The notes under the pieces are model-generated. The model had not been told where the DNA came from, ran no database searches, and saw only the letters and a program-made list of their open reading frames with translations. A stretch of 64,000 bases of DNA from Amphiura filiformis (Eukaryota; Echinodermata; Ophiuroidea; Amphilepidida; Amphiuridae): NCBI RefSeq assembly GCF_039555335.1, contig NC_092646.1, positions 21,381,258-21,445,257 on the forward strand. Reading direction: 5' to 3'. The position numbers were made by a program, and so were the translations under genes. Positions 46,701-57,633 of the stretch are shown one piece after another (position 1 is the first letter of the stretch; every line of letters begins with the position of its first letter).

Positions 46701-49359
46701 TTTTCATCATACTTACATGTATTCCAAATTGCCATCATCCACGGCCATATGTATAATCCAAACCTCATCAGTATTACACCCATTGGTAGAATATGCTATA
46801 ATTATGTATTAATTAAAAACAAAAGAACTTATATTTAATAAATGATATTTATTGTTTTATACTTCATCACGATTTCGTTGATTGTGACTGTCGCCACAAA
46901 CTATTAGTCTGATGATCATGTCTGAGTGAGCTTCCATTTAGTTAAAACAATGAATGAAAAACATATTGATCAAGAACACACGGTTTGTTTTAATTAGAAA
47001 TTCACTATCACCAAAAAGGCGTTCTCCACTGTGTATCCAATAATGTATGAAAATAACAACAACAAAAATGCTTTGGACTTTATAGAATCTCCTGTTCGAT
47101 TCCTGTTTAGTATTATTTGTCTCTAAAATTCACCTTTTAGGGCCGCATTTTTACAGGATATATTAGGGCCCCCTAAAGTCGAAGGCGACGAAAAAAACCC
47201 TGTTCTGATGGACGAACGGATCTTTCAAGTAAGGTCGTTCGGTCGGGAGTTATCAGACAATAATCTACTTTTTGCCCCAAACAGTTAATTTTACATTTTA
47301 TAGCAATTCCCGTTCAACTCGATCCAATTTTGTTCGAAAAATGCTGATTTTACATGCTTACAGCAAATGATAATAATAAAAAAACTCAAAAGGAAAACCT
47401 GGGTCTGTCGGGCCGGTAGAACATGAAGGGTTTTTTTCGTCGCTTGATAATTATTATAGCTTCATTTTAGCGGGATAAAAATCTGAGGAAAATAAATAAC
47501 ATAAATAAAATTAATGATGGTTTACAACGTACCTCGTGTAACTTCATCAAGCATTGGATCACAATCATCCATATACATGAAAATATTGAGAACTAAACTC
47601 GCAATCGATGCAATCCCCACAAGTAGTAAGATGCCAAGACTAACGCATAGAACAGCTCCCGATCTACGGCTTAAAGATCCTTGCCTATTCACTTGCTTAT
47701 ATCCACCCTCCATTCCGCTGTTGAACTTCAGCTCTGTTTTACAATAAGTAGAAACAAACAAATAAGCACCCAAACAAACAAGTAAAGCAAGCAAGCAAAC
47801 AAACAAACAAAAGACAATGTTAGCAAAGCTATTCCATTGAAGTTGAAAAACAAATGGTAAACTGTTCTATTGCTCGAATTCATAAAATAATATTTATTAA
47901 TGTTTAAATAATTGTTTTTCAGTACCCTTACGAGCTATCTTCAGTAGTTAGCAAGTTGTGTATGCGCTATCTTCAGTAGATAGCAAGTTGTACTTACTAA
48001 GCTATTTTCAGTACCCCTATGAGCTATCTTCAGTAGATAGCAAGTTGTACTTATGAGCTATTTTCAGTACCCCTATGAGCTATCTTCAGTAGATAGCAAG
48101 GTGTACTTACTAAGCTATTTTCAGTACCCTTGTGAGCTATCTTCAGTAGATGATTTTTCTTTAGTAGCAAGCTGTAGATAGCGAATTGTAAATATAAGTA
48201 GATCTATCAGTAGATGAAGTTATTTATCTTAAGTACATAACATGTTATACATAGATAGCAAGTTGTACAGTATACATAAACCGGTGTGCATCAAATGTAT
48301 GAGTTATATTCAGTAGATTGTAAGTTGTACACACACGTTATCTTAGGTACATAGCAAGTTGCATAATGAGTTATCTTCAGGAAACAGAATGTTTTACATA
48401 ACAAAGATTAAACTAAGCTATGAGTTATCTTCAGTAGATATCATGTTGTATATTTTGTATGATCTATCTCAGTAGATAGGCAGTTGTACATCGTCAGCCA
48501 TTTCATATAATGACATATTTGGCATTTTCATAAAATTTGGCAGAGTAAATAAGTAGACAACACTATTTAAAATCACCTAATCCTGGCTGTAGATGTCACT
48601 GAATTAGTGCAATTATTTGTCTGAAAAGATATTTCAAACAATAATTGTCATTATTGCCAATTTGTTTCTTATTGTAAGTACACAATTTCCAAAAGTAACT
48701 TGCATTTAATATTTTAAACCCCTCGTCACCTTCCTATATGAAATTCAGATCAAAATATTATGTATTTATATTACGCTCGTAAATTGAACCGACAAAACGA
48801 GTGTGGAACGTTTAAAATTATTTAAAGCTATTTTTAAACGAATTTGGTTAAAATTGGTTCAAACCAGATATTTTGGTATATTTGTAATGTTTACAAATGT
48901 CCCATCTTACAAGAATCATATCAGTTCAGACAAAATCCTGCAACAGTAGAACTCCACTGTTAAGCGGTCAAGATATAGTAAATAGGTTTGCTTTCATTTT
49001 ACATCATTCGTTTGGCTTAAAATGACGAGAAAACCTTCTTGACAATAATTATTATAAAGGCATGCTCTGTTAGTGCTTACATTAAAAGAAAACTTCAACA
49101 ACTAAACTTGTGAAGGTAAAACGCAACAAATTACTCCATTAACAACCTTACATTTTGAAACGTAGATAAATCTATATCGGTTGATCATTTTTTAAACATT
49201 TTGAAATTGATACGATTTAGCTATTATATATAAGATATAACAATTGTTTGCCAATATATAATGGCTTTATGAACTGAGTAAAATTTAATGTTAGGAAAAA
49301 AAATTAGAAAGTATGAACTTACCTTCTCGTTCGTGTACATCTGTGAATGTATCCCCCAT
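37764..49359 (-). CDS. Single-pass membrane protein with bacterial-type solute-binding (SBP_bac_3-like) ectodomain, nine exons
   Basis: Exons, in transcript order: 49,359-49,323, 47,733-47,533, 46,795-46,717, 45,251-45,199, 40,814-40,701, 40,040-39,844, 39,445-39,368, 39,083-38,876 and 37,834-37,764. All borders are GT-AG, phases agree, and the total is 1,038 bp or 345 residues. Residues 1-37 are a short basic tail ('SRRS'), about 39-66 a transmembrane segment ('LGILLLVGIASIASLVLNIF'), and the rest an extracellular type-II periplasmic-binding fold: 'IKGYNIDVVNA', 'CRRANKNCQIVLDSYSRCW', 'LTGKKIGFWEGWF', 'MYQTSAALEMALGLGEIDAA', and a C-terminal 'WRALLASDEYQQIC'. The ectodomain is Cys-rich, which suggests disulfides. 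There is no glutamate-receptor pore or ABC partner. Ligand and role are unknown; amino-acid or small-solute binding is inferred from the fold only. Homologous predicted proteins occur in other marine invertebrates, as far as I recall. Confidence 0.85.
37956..38185. mobile_element. Fold-back MITE with AGTTTTGGGACACTTTG ends
   Basis: 'cagttttgggacactttgcc', 'ctctgacctatcgggaaaat' is mirrored by 'aatttccccgatatgtcaga', 'ggtcaaagtgtcccaaaact'. It lies in the last intron of the minus-strand solute-binding gene. Confidence 0.85.
40221..40509. mobile_element. hAT-like MITE with CAGTGG termini in a (CTC)n run
   Basis: Terminal repeats CAGTGGTGGCTCTAGG and the mirrored ACGCCGCCACTG are hAT-like. The 8-mers outside the ends, TCTCCTCC and CCTCCTCC, fit an 8-bp target duplication, but the target is itself a CTC microsatellite. 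The interior has two long G runs (40,274 and 40,457). Confidence 0.75.
40862..45110. repeat. 42-bp minisatellite filling intron 4 of the solute-binding gene
   Basis: The unit is GTAAGTCTACGTTAGTATTA + ATGTAAGGGAGTCCAGGCAG + TG, present in roughly 85-100 copies, mostly 42 bp. Two ~250-bp non-repeat inserts ('caactgtcgctccgtgtgga' to 'ggaagtgcttaaggaagtcc') at ~41,750-42,000 and ~43,570-43,820 show a higher-order duplication with a period of 1,822 bp. The array begins about 90 bp inside the donor at 45,198 and ends about 50 bp before the acceptor at 40,815. The 14-residue minus-strand repeat 'INTNVDLPLPGLPY' is a by-product of 42 being divisible by three. Confidence 0.95.
45615..45770. repeat. 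Diverged copy of the non-repeated spacer of the TLX-intron satellite
   Basis: 'attcaaagagttgacacaag' and 'tttaagcattcagaattttg' match 'attcaaagacttgccaccaa' and 'tctaagcattcaaaatttgg' at 30,003 and 31,625. The spacer is therefore part of a dispersed element rather than unique intron sequence. Confidence 0.65.
46260..46330. repeat. (GAA)n microsatellite
   Basis: About 20 GAA units with AAAG interruptions, inside intron 3 of the minus-strand gene. Confidence 0.92.
47925..48490. repeat. Degenerate hairpin-satellite array in intron 1 of the solute-binding gene
   Basis: Repeats of 'gagctatcttcagtagatag' + 'caagttgtacttac' + 'aagctattttcagtacccct' occur with a period near 60 bp, becoming diverged to the right. 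They carry the same hairpin as in the TLX intron but different spacers. Confidence 0.85.
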
Positions 49360-49518
49360 CGTACGCAAATCCCGGTCAAATACTAAATAACCACACTATG
49401 TATGGCTTCCTGGTGGACTGATTGGCCGCACCAATTGACTACTCCAGCCACAGAGATGGACTTATTATTATATACCACAATGCAACGGAACTATTATATG
49501 ATACTGGCAAGGACTATT

Positions 49519-49989
49519 TTAAGGTGGTATATGATGATATTTCTGGATATTTGGAAATCTTCTGAACATGTTTTAAACAGATTAATTGAGTAGGGCAGAG
49601 TACATTGATCAATATGCCTTTTACATAATTATGAGCTAATTTGCATAAATGCTTATTAATTAATTATACAAATATGTAAATTTGAGGGCGGCTAGACATA
49701 ATATATATAATACATTATTAGACACACTTTGACCAAGTCTCTGGTTTCATGTCAAAGGTATGCAAAATAAAAGTACCCGTACCATTATGAGCTTTTCCAG
49801 TAATTTTAGCTCATTAACTTTTTTGATTATTGATAGCAACAATAAGGTACAAAGAAAATATAAATGGATGTATTTTCCGATTTGCTTCAAACAAAATTCA
49901 TATTGATAAGCGTGCTTTGCTCTATTCAATTAATCTGTTTAAAACATGCAATTCAGAGCATTTCCAAAATGCCTCAAATACCACCTTAA
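49519..49989. mobile_element. TTAA-flanked MITE with GGTGGTATxTGA ends, upstream of the solute-binding gene
   Basis: The left arm TTAAGGTGGTATATGATGAT, 'catgttttaaacagattaat' is mirrored by 'attaatctgtttaaaacatg', 'CTCAAATACCACCTTAA'. It lies 160 bp upstream of the inferred start codon, so it could overlap the promoter. Confidence 0.85.
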
Positions 49990-50328
49990 GGTCAATGTTG
50001 ATTATTTGACAGATAAAACGACAATCGATGAAGGAACACATCGACGATCTTCATATTGTTTTATAAGTATTGTATAATACATGTATATATATAATGTACT
50101 TTTAGATTAAAAAATAATATTGATGTTTATACTCGTGCGTTTGTTTTCTTAATTTGTTCGCATGGTAACTATTAGATAGATAATGATAAGTTTTATCAAT
50201 GCGAAATGAAATCAATCAATCAATCAAAAACATTTATAAAGCGCCATTATTATTAACATTAATAATACTATATTACTAAACATTTATAATGTCACGTGGA
50301 GTTTCATGGTATTTGACGAAAGAGTATA

Positions 50329-50440
50329 CCCAGCAAACAAAAAACGTTTTCGAAAAAGGTTAGAACAGTTACCAGAAAACATTTGAATGTCGGGTTATAT
50401 AAAGGGTATAAAGGGCATAACACGTTTTCATAAGAAAGGT
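50329..50440. mobile_element. AAACGTTT-family fragment
   Basis: 'cccagcaaacaaaaaacgtt', 'ccagaaaacatttgaatgtc', 'gggttatataaagggtataa' identify the left part of the family. A short (ATCA)n and SINE/LINE-like tail 'catttataaagcgcc' lies just before, near 50,214-50,246. Confidence 0.65.
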
Positions 50441-51439
50441 CATTTTTTTTCCATTTTTGTTATAATATTATGAGTATTATAGATTTCCTAACAAATACTG
50501 TAAGTGATAAAACCAGAAGTGACCTATAAATTAGGATAACATTTATTTTATAGTGGAATTTTTCCGGGAACAACCCCGGGGAGGGGGACACTCAATTTAA
50601 ATTTGGTAGGTGTGTTGGAGAATTTCAATGATTTACCGCTCAGTGTTTTAAACTTCTACTAGCTATTCCATTGATCTGCACGTATGTTATTTTAGGAAAG
50701 GTTATGAAAGGGTCAATCCATTTTAAAACTGATTTTAACTGACGAAAAGGCGATTTGGAGATGCTAATCTGCGTATGTACATGTATAAGAAAGACCTCTC
50801 CTAGACCACATTTTCAATCTCTTAGATTCCCTGCCTAAATTAATGCTCTGCGTGCCAGCCATAGGCTTCAACATAAAAAGTTCAAGTTTTGAGATATTTT
50901 CTTAAAATATCAAGAGCTATCTTAAGAACCACTGAACTAATACAAGGCTTGCTTGTACTTACTTTAATTAATTTTTTCAAGCTGATTCCAAATATGGTCA
51001 TATAAATTCACAAATTTGGTCATGAAAATTCACAATTTTGAAATTTGTGAATTTTTAAAACAAAATTTGAAACTTGTCGTCTGCAATCGACACCGCGTGG
51101 AGAGAAATTATTTAAAACTTCAACCTCCAGGATCAACCGATGCCCTGTTTGCTTGCGGGTAAAGATATCCTATAAACAGTAATTATTGCCGCAATGCATT
51201 TCGGGATCACATTAAATTAATCCATTCACATTTAATATTCATATAGATATATATCTATATGATCAAATCCAATACTAAAGTGTACATAATCTAATTTGTA
51301 TTTGGTTGTATCCAATTCCCATAGCTCGGACATAAAAAAGACTCAATATGAATTTTAAAAAAGCAGAATCTGTTTTGCCTTTTGAAAAGGCTTATTGAGA
51401 CATCACGGGAGTAAATGAACCCGATGTCGGAATTAACAC

Positions 51440-51635
51440 TAGGAGCCACAACATGCTCATCTATCAAGGCACAGTTCTTTAACCCCAATACATTTGCACA
51501 ATCATTGAATGACCTTTGAAACATTGGGTACATAAACTCATATTCTGAAACCTGAGGTCAAATTTTGCACTATGTTTGTTTAATTGAGGTTATTGAACTA
51601 TGCCATTGGGATGAAGCCATTATAGTGTAAGGGGT
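51440..51635 (+). repeat. Dispersed ~200-bp repeat (GAGCATGTTG family), copy 4
   Basis: 'caacatgctcatctatcaag', 'cattgaatgacctttgaaac', 'cctgaggtcaaattttgcac' and 'tgccattgggatgaagccat' occur in order. Confidence 0.8.
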
Positions 51636-51833
51636 TAGTACGAAAATGGCCTTATGTGCAATAGCTGCCCTATAGACATTTAGCAATATCGGCATTCTAT
51701 AATGTATACATCTAAATATATTACACCAGGCAGCTATTACAGATGAGACCTGCTTCTAACACTTTAACCCCTCAAATTGAGGTTTTTATCAACATTTGAT
51801 ATCACTGCAATATCTTAATCATAAGGAATAATG

Positions 51834-52310
51834 CTGGTTTCATACTTTCTGTCGCTTGCCGCTCAGCGGCGTGACGCTTCATCATGCCACGAGTTGACTT
51901 GAATTCAACTCCCAGCGATGCTGCCGCCGCGGCAAAGGGGTGGAGTGATCGATATATCGGCTTGCCGCTGGTCACCGCTAGCGTTTCTGGTGCGACTGCG
52001 CAGTGAAGTAAAATTATCTTTAGAGCGGCAAAGCGGCAAGCGGCAGAACAGCGACATGACACTGAACGCCACTCTTGCCGCTCAGCACCGCTCAAAAATC
52101 GTATTTTGCTCCCACGTCAAAGCGATACCGCTCCGAGTTGACTTGAATTCAACTCCCAGCGATGCTGCCGCCGCGGCAAAGCGGTGGAGTGATCGATATA
52201 TCGGCTTGCCGCTGGTCACCACTAGCGTTTCTGGTGCGACTGCGCAGTGAAGTAAAATTATCTTCAGAGCGGCAAAGCGGCAAGCGGCAGAAAAGTATGA
52301 AACCAGAAAA
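51834..52310. mobile_element. GC-rich element with TGGTTTCATACTTT termini and an internal duplication
   Basis: The ends 'ggtttcatactttctgtcgc', 'ttgccgctc' are mirrored by 'gagcggcaaagcggcaagcg', 'aaaagtatgaaacca'. Inside, a ~165-bp block from 'gagttgacttgaattcaact' to 'gcgcagtgaagtaaaattat' occurs twice, 239 bp apart. It is much richer in GC than its surroundings. The frames over it are short and unrecognised. Confidence 0.8.
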
Positions 52311-52835
52311 AGATTCATCTCAATCATATTATTGGGGTTGCAGTTCCATAAATATGACAGGACAAGCGGGACATAAATACTGACACTGTTATAATACTCA
52401 ATAAAGAGAAACGAACTGGCAAAACGACTACTTTAATAGTCCTGCCATAACTCATTTTGAAACACAAAGCTGCCTCTATATATAGGCTACCACAATCCAA
52501 ACGTATAGATGTTACTCTAGTATTAAAAGTTCTTTGTAATTTGAAACCTCAAAAAGAAAGAGGTAACACGTTTACGAAACTCGGGAGCTGATCCTGGCTG
52601 CGATGGCTAGGTTACGTTGGTATGGCTAGGGTCTGCGCATTTTAGTTGCAATTTGCTGAGTTGTTGAATGGTTTATGGAATGATTGTGGCCACAGTTGTA
52701 AGCAATAATCTGCAAGGTGCACAGAAACCTTTTGGGCTTGGCATAGGGCACTATTATAATAGCTTTTAGATGCGTAAACTGGTATAGTTTTAAGTCGTGT
52801 CACGAAATTAACGAAAGGTGTACCATGAAAACTCG

Positions 52836-53095
52836 GCAAACACAAATATGTGTTTAAAACGTTATGAACACGTTATAAGCGTGGTATGGTTTTGGTCAAA
52901 ATGTTTAATAAACATTTAAATGTCGGGTTATAATTATAAATATTTTGTCAACACTTATAGAAAACATCACGTTATGATGTTTTGCATCACGTTTTCAAAA
53001 AAAAAGTGTTTAAATGTTCTGGAAACGTTTTATATAACCCAACATTTAAATGTTTTCTGATAACATGGTCAAAGCTTTTGTGAATGTGTTTGCTG
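52836..53095. mobile_element. AAACGTTT-family fold-back element, copy
   Basis: 'ggcaaacacaaatatgtgtt', 'aataaacatttaaatgtcgg', and mirrored 'cgttttatataacccaacat', 'gaatgtgtttgctgtg'. Confidence 0.75.
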
Positions 53096-53732
53096 TGAGG
53101 TTAGTCTCTAGCTGCAGCACTCACGTAGGCCGAATACGTAAACCAAGGAAAATCATAAACACTGCCTCATTTCAAATATATAGTTTTAGTTTTGGTTTTG
53201 GTTTTGGTCACGTGGTTTCCTATTGTCCTGCCTAACCACTTGAATCACAAGATATCGATCTCTTTGTTTCTACCTTTTGTTTAAAACTAAACATTTGTGA
53301 CAGGTAGTTTCGGTTTTGGTTTCAGTTTCTTATAAGTGGTGTGACGAATAAAATTACAGGATTTTCGAGTTACCTGATCTAAGTATACAAAAGAAATGTT
53401 TAAATTTCGCAGTGCAATATTCACGAGCAGAGAAGTCGAACAAAACAGTCTACATTTGAAAGCATTGATTTAGTTTGAAAGCATTGGCTTGAGACTACGA
53501 AATAGCCTAAGCTGATTTCACTGTGAAAATATATAGACCATCGAAATATTTGCATTTTACAAAAGGGCCACTACTGTAATTGTATAGGTGCTATAAACAA
53601 AATCGATTCATGTCCTTAATCCCATGTACCAGAATCGATGGAAGGCCATTATATGACCTCTAATAACCTAATGACTTTTACTGAAGCAATTTTTACTGCA
53701 AAAAGTAGAAGATAGAGGGGAGAAGATTGGGG

Positions 53733-53764
53733 TGTGTGTGTGTGTGTGTGGGGGGGGGGGGGAA
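53733..53764. repeat. (GT)n microsatellite followed by a G run
   Basis: Nine GT units then about a dozen G; the flanks to 53,920 are purine-rich GAGG sequence. Nothing else is recognised in 53.1-54.6 kb except a short 'gaccccttatatgaccc' repeat at 54.5 kb. Confidence 0.9.
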
Positions 53765-54632
53765 GGGCAAGGGGGATATGGGCCGGGAGAGAGAGAAACA
53801 TATGAGAGAGAGCATTGGAAGTGAAGAGGAGGGGGAGGAGAGCTCGAGATGAAGATATCGAATGTAGGGGAGGAGGAGGTGGAAAGGGGTAATTTAGGAA
53901 AGAGGTGGTTATATAGGGAGGGGAGCACCCTCTTAAAGAGGTATGGGTTGTGCTTCCCGGGGATAATAAACTAATTCATAATCAAATCATCTCCAAGTGC
54001 ATCGTTTATGTTTCATACAAACAAACAAAGTCCCCCACCCCACCCCATCCTTCAGTATACGCGCATGTATTTCTAGGCCTAGAACTCGTGAGTGTAATAT
54101 GCCACCTACCTTCCACAGAGAGCATCAACTGTCGTCCGCGGGATAGATTTCCGATATCAATCATGATAATAATTATGTTAGCACAATAGGCTATTGTATA
54201 CTTCTGGTTATATACCCTATACTGTGTCCTCCCAGCATAATAGTGTTATGATTGCAGATCAGATCAGCTCTACTTTTTAATCCCTTGATTTTTGGTTTCT
54301 GAACAAAAGAGAAACCAAAACTATATATTTGAAATGAGGGAGTGTCTCTTCCAAAGACTCCAAGGAGACGTTGCGAGCTTATTCGCTCTTTAATGCTCAC
54401 CTGCTCAGTTTATTATACATCCGTATCGAAACTCAAAATGGAGATGTAGGTACAAGTGCATAGATGTATGAAGGGCACATTAGACCCCATTGTCCTACTC
54501 CTAGTAATGACCCTTTTTTTGTTTTATTCTCACCAAAAGACCCCTTATATGACCCTTTTTTGTTTTACTCTCACCAAAAGACCCCCTTTCCGCTGAACGA
54601 AATAAATCGATATCTTATCTTCAGTAGATAGC

Positions 54633-55062
54633 GCCATCAAATAAATTAAGCTTATCTTCAGTAGATAGTTAAAACTCGAATTCCACCGTTTGAGGCCATC
54701 CAATGAAATCAGGAATTTGAGCCCAGATCGTGCAAGATCGTAAATGATTGCGCGAATGGACTTATCCTGCGCAGCTAAAATTCCTATCCAAAGTTTTAAA
54801 GTTACGCTTTTGCGAGGATCACTGTACTGGTACTGAACCTTATGATCTATAATATTTTTATTTGATTTAGAACATTATATAGGCCTTCAAACACACATTT
54901 AGAAGCACCCAGACTTTGCTATATATCCTGACGTTCATTATAATGTTTGGAGCTCTACAATTCATATAAAGTTATTGTTATCTCGCAAATGATGCTTTAG
55001 TCGCAGAAAAGAGTTACAACTGATCATTGCATTTTCTTGCATGTCTTGGGTTAAAACAAACT
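54633..55062. repeat. Segment duplicated near the GPCR, copy 1, containing GPCR debris
   Basis: It is about 90% identical by eye to 57,148-57,570, from 'gccatcaaataaattaagc' to 'cttgggttaaaacaaa'. On the minus strand, 54,686-54,736 reads 'CTIWAQIPDFIGWPQ', matching the second extracellular loop of the GPCR at 58.2 kb. A GCTATCTTCAGTAGATAG-type hairpin abuts it. Confidence 0.8.
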
Positions 55063-55431
55063 TACAATATGTGTTGTACAGCAATAATTGTCATGATTAC
55101 ATGCATAATTAAACTTATCATCCGTAGTATACAGGGTGTAACAATAAAATTTGTACAATTTTGAAAATAGAATGACACAAGTATGCCGCTTATGTTGTGG
55201 TTTGATATTTGTATGCCTATCAAGATAATTTCTTTAGCTTTGTTTCAATAAAATCAACGGTATAAAAGTGAAGATATGGCCAATTATGTAATCTAGTCTT
55301 AAAACCGCTTGGGCCACTTTTGTCTAAACTGTTACAAAAGTGACTGAATAGAGTTGGAACCATAGACGATGCTCTTATGATAGGTAGTTTTAAACAATGG
55401 GGTATTAGAAGCGATAGAAATTATTACATAA

Positions 55432-55948
55432 GGGAACAACCCAAAAGTTCAATGAAGCCCTATCAACTTTCGTTAGGGAGGGAGATGGTCAAAAAGTCCG
55501 ATTACGTTTGTGAAAAAGTAGTTAAAACATCGGTCAAAGTTGATCTTTTTTTAAGGATTTAATATATTGTAAAATTTTAGTATTTTCTGAAATACGATAT
55601 TGACATTTTTCAGTGGTTGCTTCAAAATGATTTGAAATAAATATAGAGTGCAGTACTCGCAACCTGCAACTTGTAAGTTCATTTTTTAAAGCAGCTGTAT
55701 TTGAAAATCCAGCAAGTCCTTATTTTTTATGAAGAAAAATATTTCAAAATAAAATAGAATTATTGTTTCTTAAACGTGATCAATATCCTAGCAATATCGC
55801 ACCCCTCCACAACCCATCGACGGTCCTGTGCCCAAAGAATACGGGTTGAAATTTTCGATATTTGACACTTACGTTAGAGGGGAGGGGTTAGCCTTCTAAC
55901 CAAAGGACTTTCGTTTATAGGGCTTCATCGAACTTTTGGGTTGTTCCC
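55432..55948. mobile_element. Harbinger-like MITE with GGGAACAACCC termini and TAA target duplication
   Basis: The inverted termini GGGAACAACCCAAAAGTTCA / GAACTTTTGGGTTGTTCCC are flanked on both sides by TAA (55,429-55,431 and 55,949-55,951), as expected for PIF/Harbinger insertions. The arms extend about 50 bp ('gaagccctat.aactttcgtt'). There is no transposase. Confidence 0.85.
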
Positions 55949-56014
55949 TAATAGAATTGAGTTTTTGAAAGTCACAACTAATCACTGACATAACAACCTT
56001 ATTTACTAAAAATC

Positions 56015-56365
56015 GTGGCTGCAGCTCAACAACTTCAACACCAATTCACGTTGGAAGAGCATATTTTTATGGTTCTGACATTCGGTAGCACATGGAGTCA
56101 AACAGAAACCATAAGATTGTTTATAGCTCATTTTCCAAACTCATGTCTTCCATCAAGGCATACAATTACACATAACTATCAGAAGTATGTGGAATTTGTT
56201 AACAGAAATGCTGGCAATAGTGGTCGCCCCAGAACAGCTAGAAGCCAAGCTGAACTTAATTTCAAAATCCTATTGTTTTGTACTTATGGATGCAAAAACT
56301 GTTCTCAGTTTTACCAACGATATCTCAAGGATATGAGAAATTGCTTTATTTATAAGATAATTTGA
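56015..56365 (+). pseudogene. Transposase helix-turn-helix fragment (mariner/DUF4817-like)
   Basis: The open frame has no ATG at its start (GTG at 56,015). Residues ~10-83 look like the N-terminal DNA-binding half of mariner-like transposases: 'FTLEEHIFMV', 'TETIRLFIAHFPNSCLPSRH' and the linker 'NSGRPRTARSQ', a conserved GRPR motif. After about residue 84 the sequence no longer resembles a transposase and soon ends, so the catalytic DDE domain is missing. It is a dead fragment in the repeat-rich interval between the two GPCR-flanking duplications. Confidence 0.6.
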
Positions 56366-57147
56366 AAGAAATTTCATGATTTCATTTATAGATATTAAAG
56401 AAAGATCATATTATCATTAAGTTTATGTTAATTATATGAAGAAAAACGATAATTCTTTTGTGTCAGTTCTTTGATGTTTAATGCACGATAAGCATATCTA
56501 CGCAGTTCAAACTTGATGTGCGCAAACTGGGAAAAGTGGCCCAACACGTTTTCTGGGCGTTTTAATTAATTGGATATAACTTTTGAACCCAAGCTTTTCT
56601 TCTTTTCTTCTAGACCAAAATTGAGGGGGCTAAGCCCCCACAAGTCCCTACCTCGGTTCCTAAGCCTATGCAAACGTGGACACACCTGCAACCGTAGACA
56701 TGTACACGCTTATTCAGACAGCGCAAATAACATATACATTTACAACTCTACGTTGAGGGGGTTCAATACAAATCACAATTGCATATCCATGTTGTCGGGT
56801 GCTGGTGAGATAGGTCTACCGTGATTCAAGGTTAGTTGTATCCCCATTTTCATATGTAGGCCTATGCAAAATGGGGCCCTTGTGTGCAGATACTTAGGCC
56901 TGCAAACAGGGCCGGTGTGTTTGCAATATACAACAAACTGCGTTTTAATCACACTTAACCTTTTCAAATCGTAAAATACTACACGTGCTTGTTTATCCAA
57001 GTTTACTCATTCCTATTATTAATTCCAATACTTGTGATGTCAAACATTTACAATACCCTACATCATGCGCACTTTCTTTGGTACGCCCATTTCCATTTTA
57101 AAGGAATTTTTATTTATTTTTTAGATAGCACTGGAGACAAAAATTAC

Positions 57148-57570
57148 GCCATCAAATAAATTAAGCTATCTTCAGTAGATAGTTAAAACTCGAATTCCAC
57201 CGTTTGAGGCCATCCAATGAAATCAGGAATTTGAGGCCAGATCGTGCAAGATCGTAAATGATTGCGCGAATGGACTTATCCTCAGCAGCTATTTCCTATC
57301 CAAAGTTTTCAAAGTTTTTGCGAGGATCATTGTACTGGTACTGAACCTTATGACTTGTGATTTTTATTTGATTTAGAACATTATAGGCCTTCAAACACAC
57401 GTCTAGAAACAACCAGACTTTGCTATATATCCTGACGTTCATTATAATGTTTGGAGCTCTGCAATTCATATAAAGTTATTGTTATCTCGCAAATGATGCT
57501 TTAGTCTCAGAAAAGAGTTCCAACCGATCATTGCATTTTCTTGCATGTCTTGGGTTAAAACAAAACTTAA
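57148..57570. repeat. Segment duplicated near the GPCR, copy 2, containing GPCR debris
   Basis: Partner of 54,633-55,062. Its minus strand at about 57,202-57,252 reads 'CTIWPQIPDFIGWPQ', closer to the intact GPCR than copy 1. It ends only about 60 bp from the GPCR stop codon. Confidence 0.8.
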
Positions 57571-57633
57571 AGATCCTTGGCCTTGTGACTTCTACAGCCT
57601 ACTGGTACTACATGTTTTAAAAAGATTCCTGTA

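Larger units (their letters stand above)
55129..56560 (+). mobile_element. Mariner-like element remnant
   Basis: The left border resembles the 'tacagggtgtaacaataaaa' start common in mariner/IS630-like elements. Inside, 'gggccacttttgtc' (about 55,311) and 'gaaaagtggccc' (about 56,529) are inverted. A transposase helix-turn-helix fragment is at 56,015-56,265 and a younger Harbinger-like MITE is nested at 55,432-55,948. The right border is uncertain. Confidence 0.5.

Noticed and set aside
56570-56824. 84-residue open frame near the mariner remnant
   Set aside because: No recognisable motif; it spans a G/C-rich repeat-like segment and lacks homology I can name.
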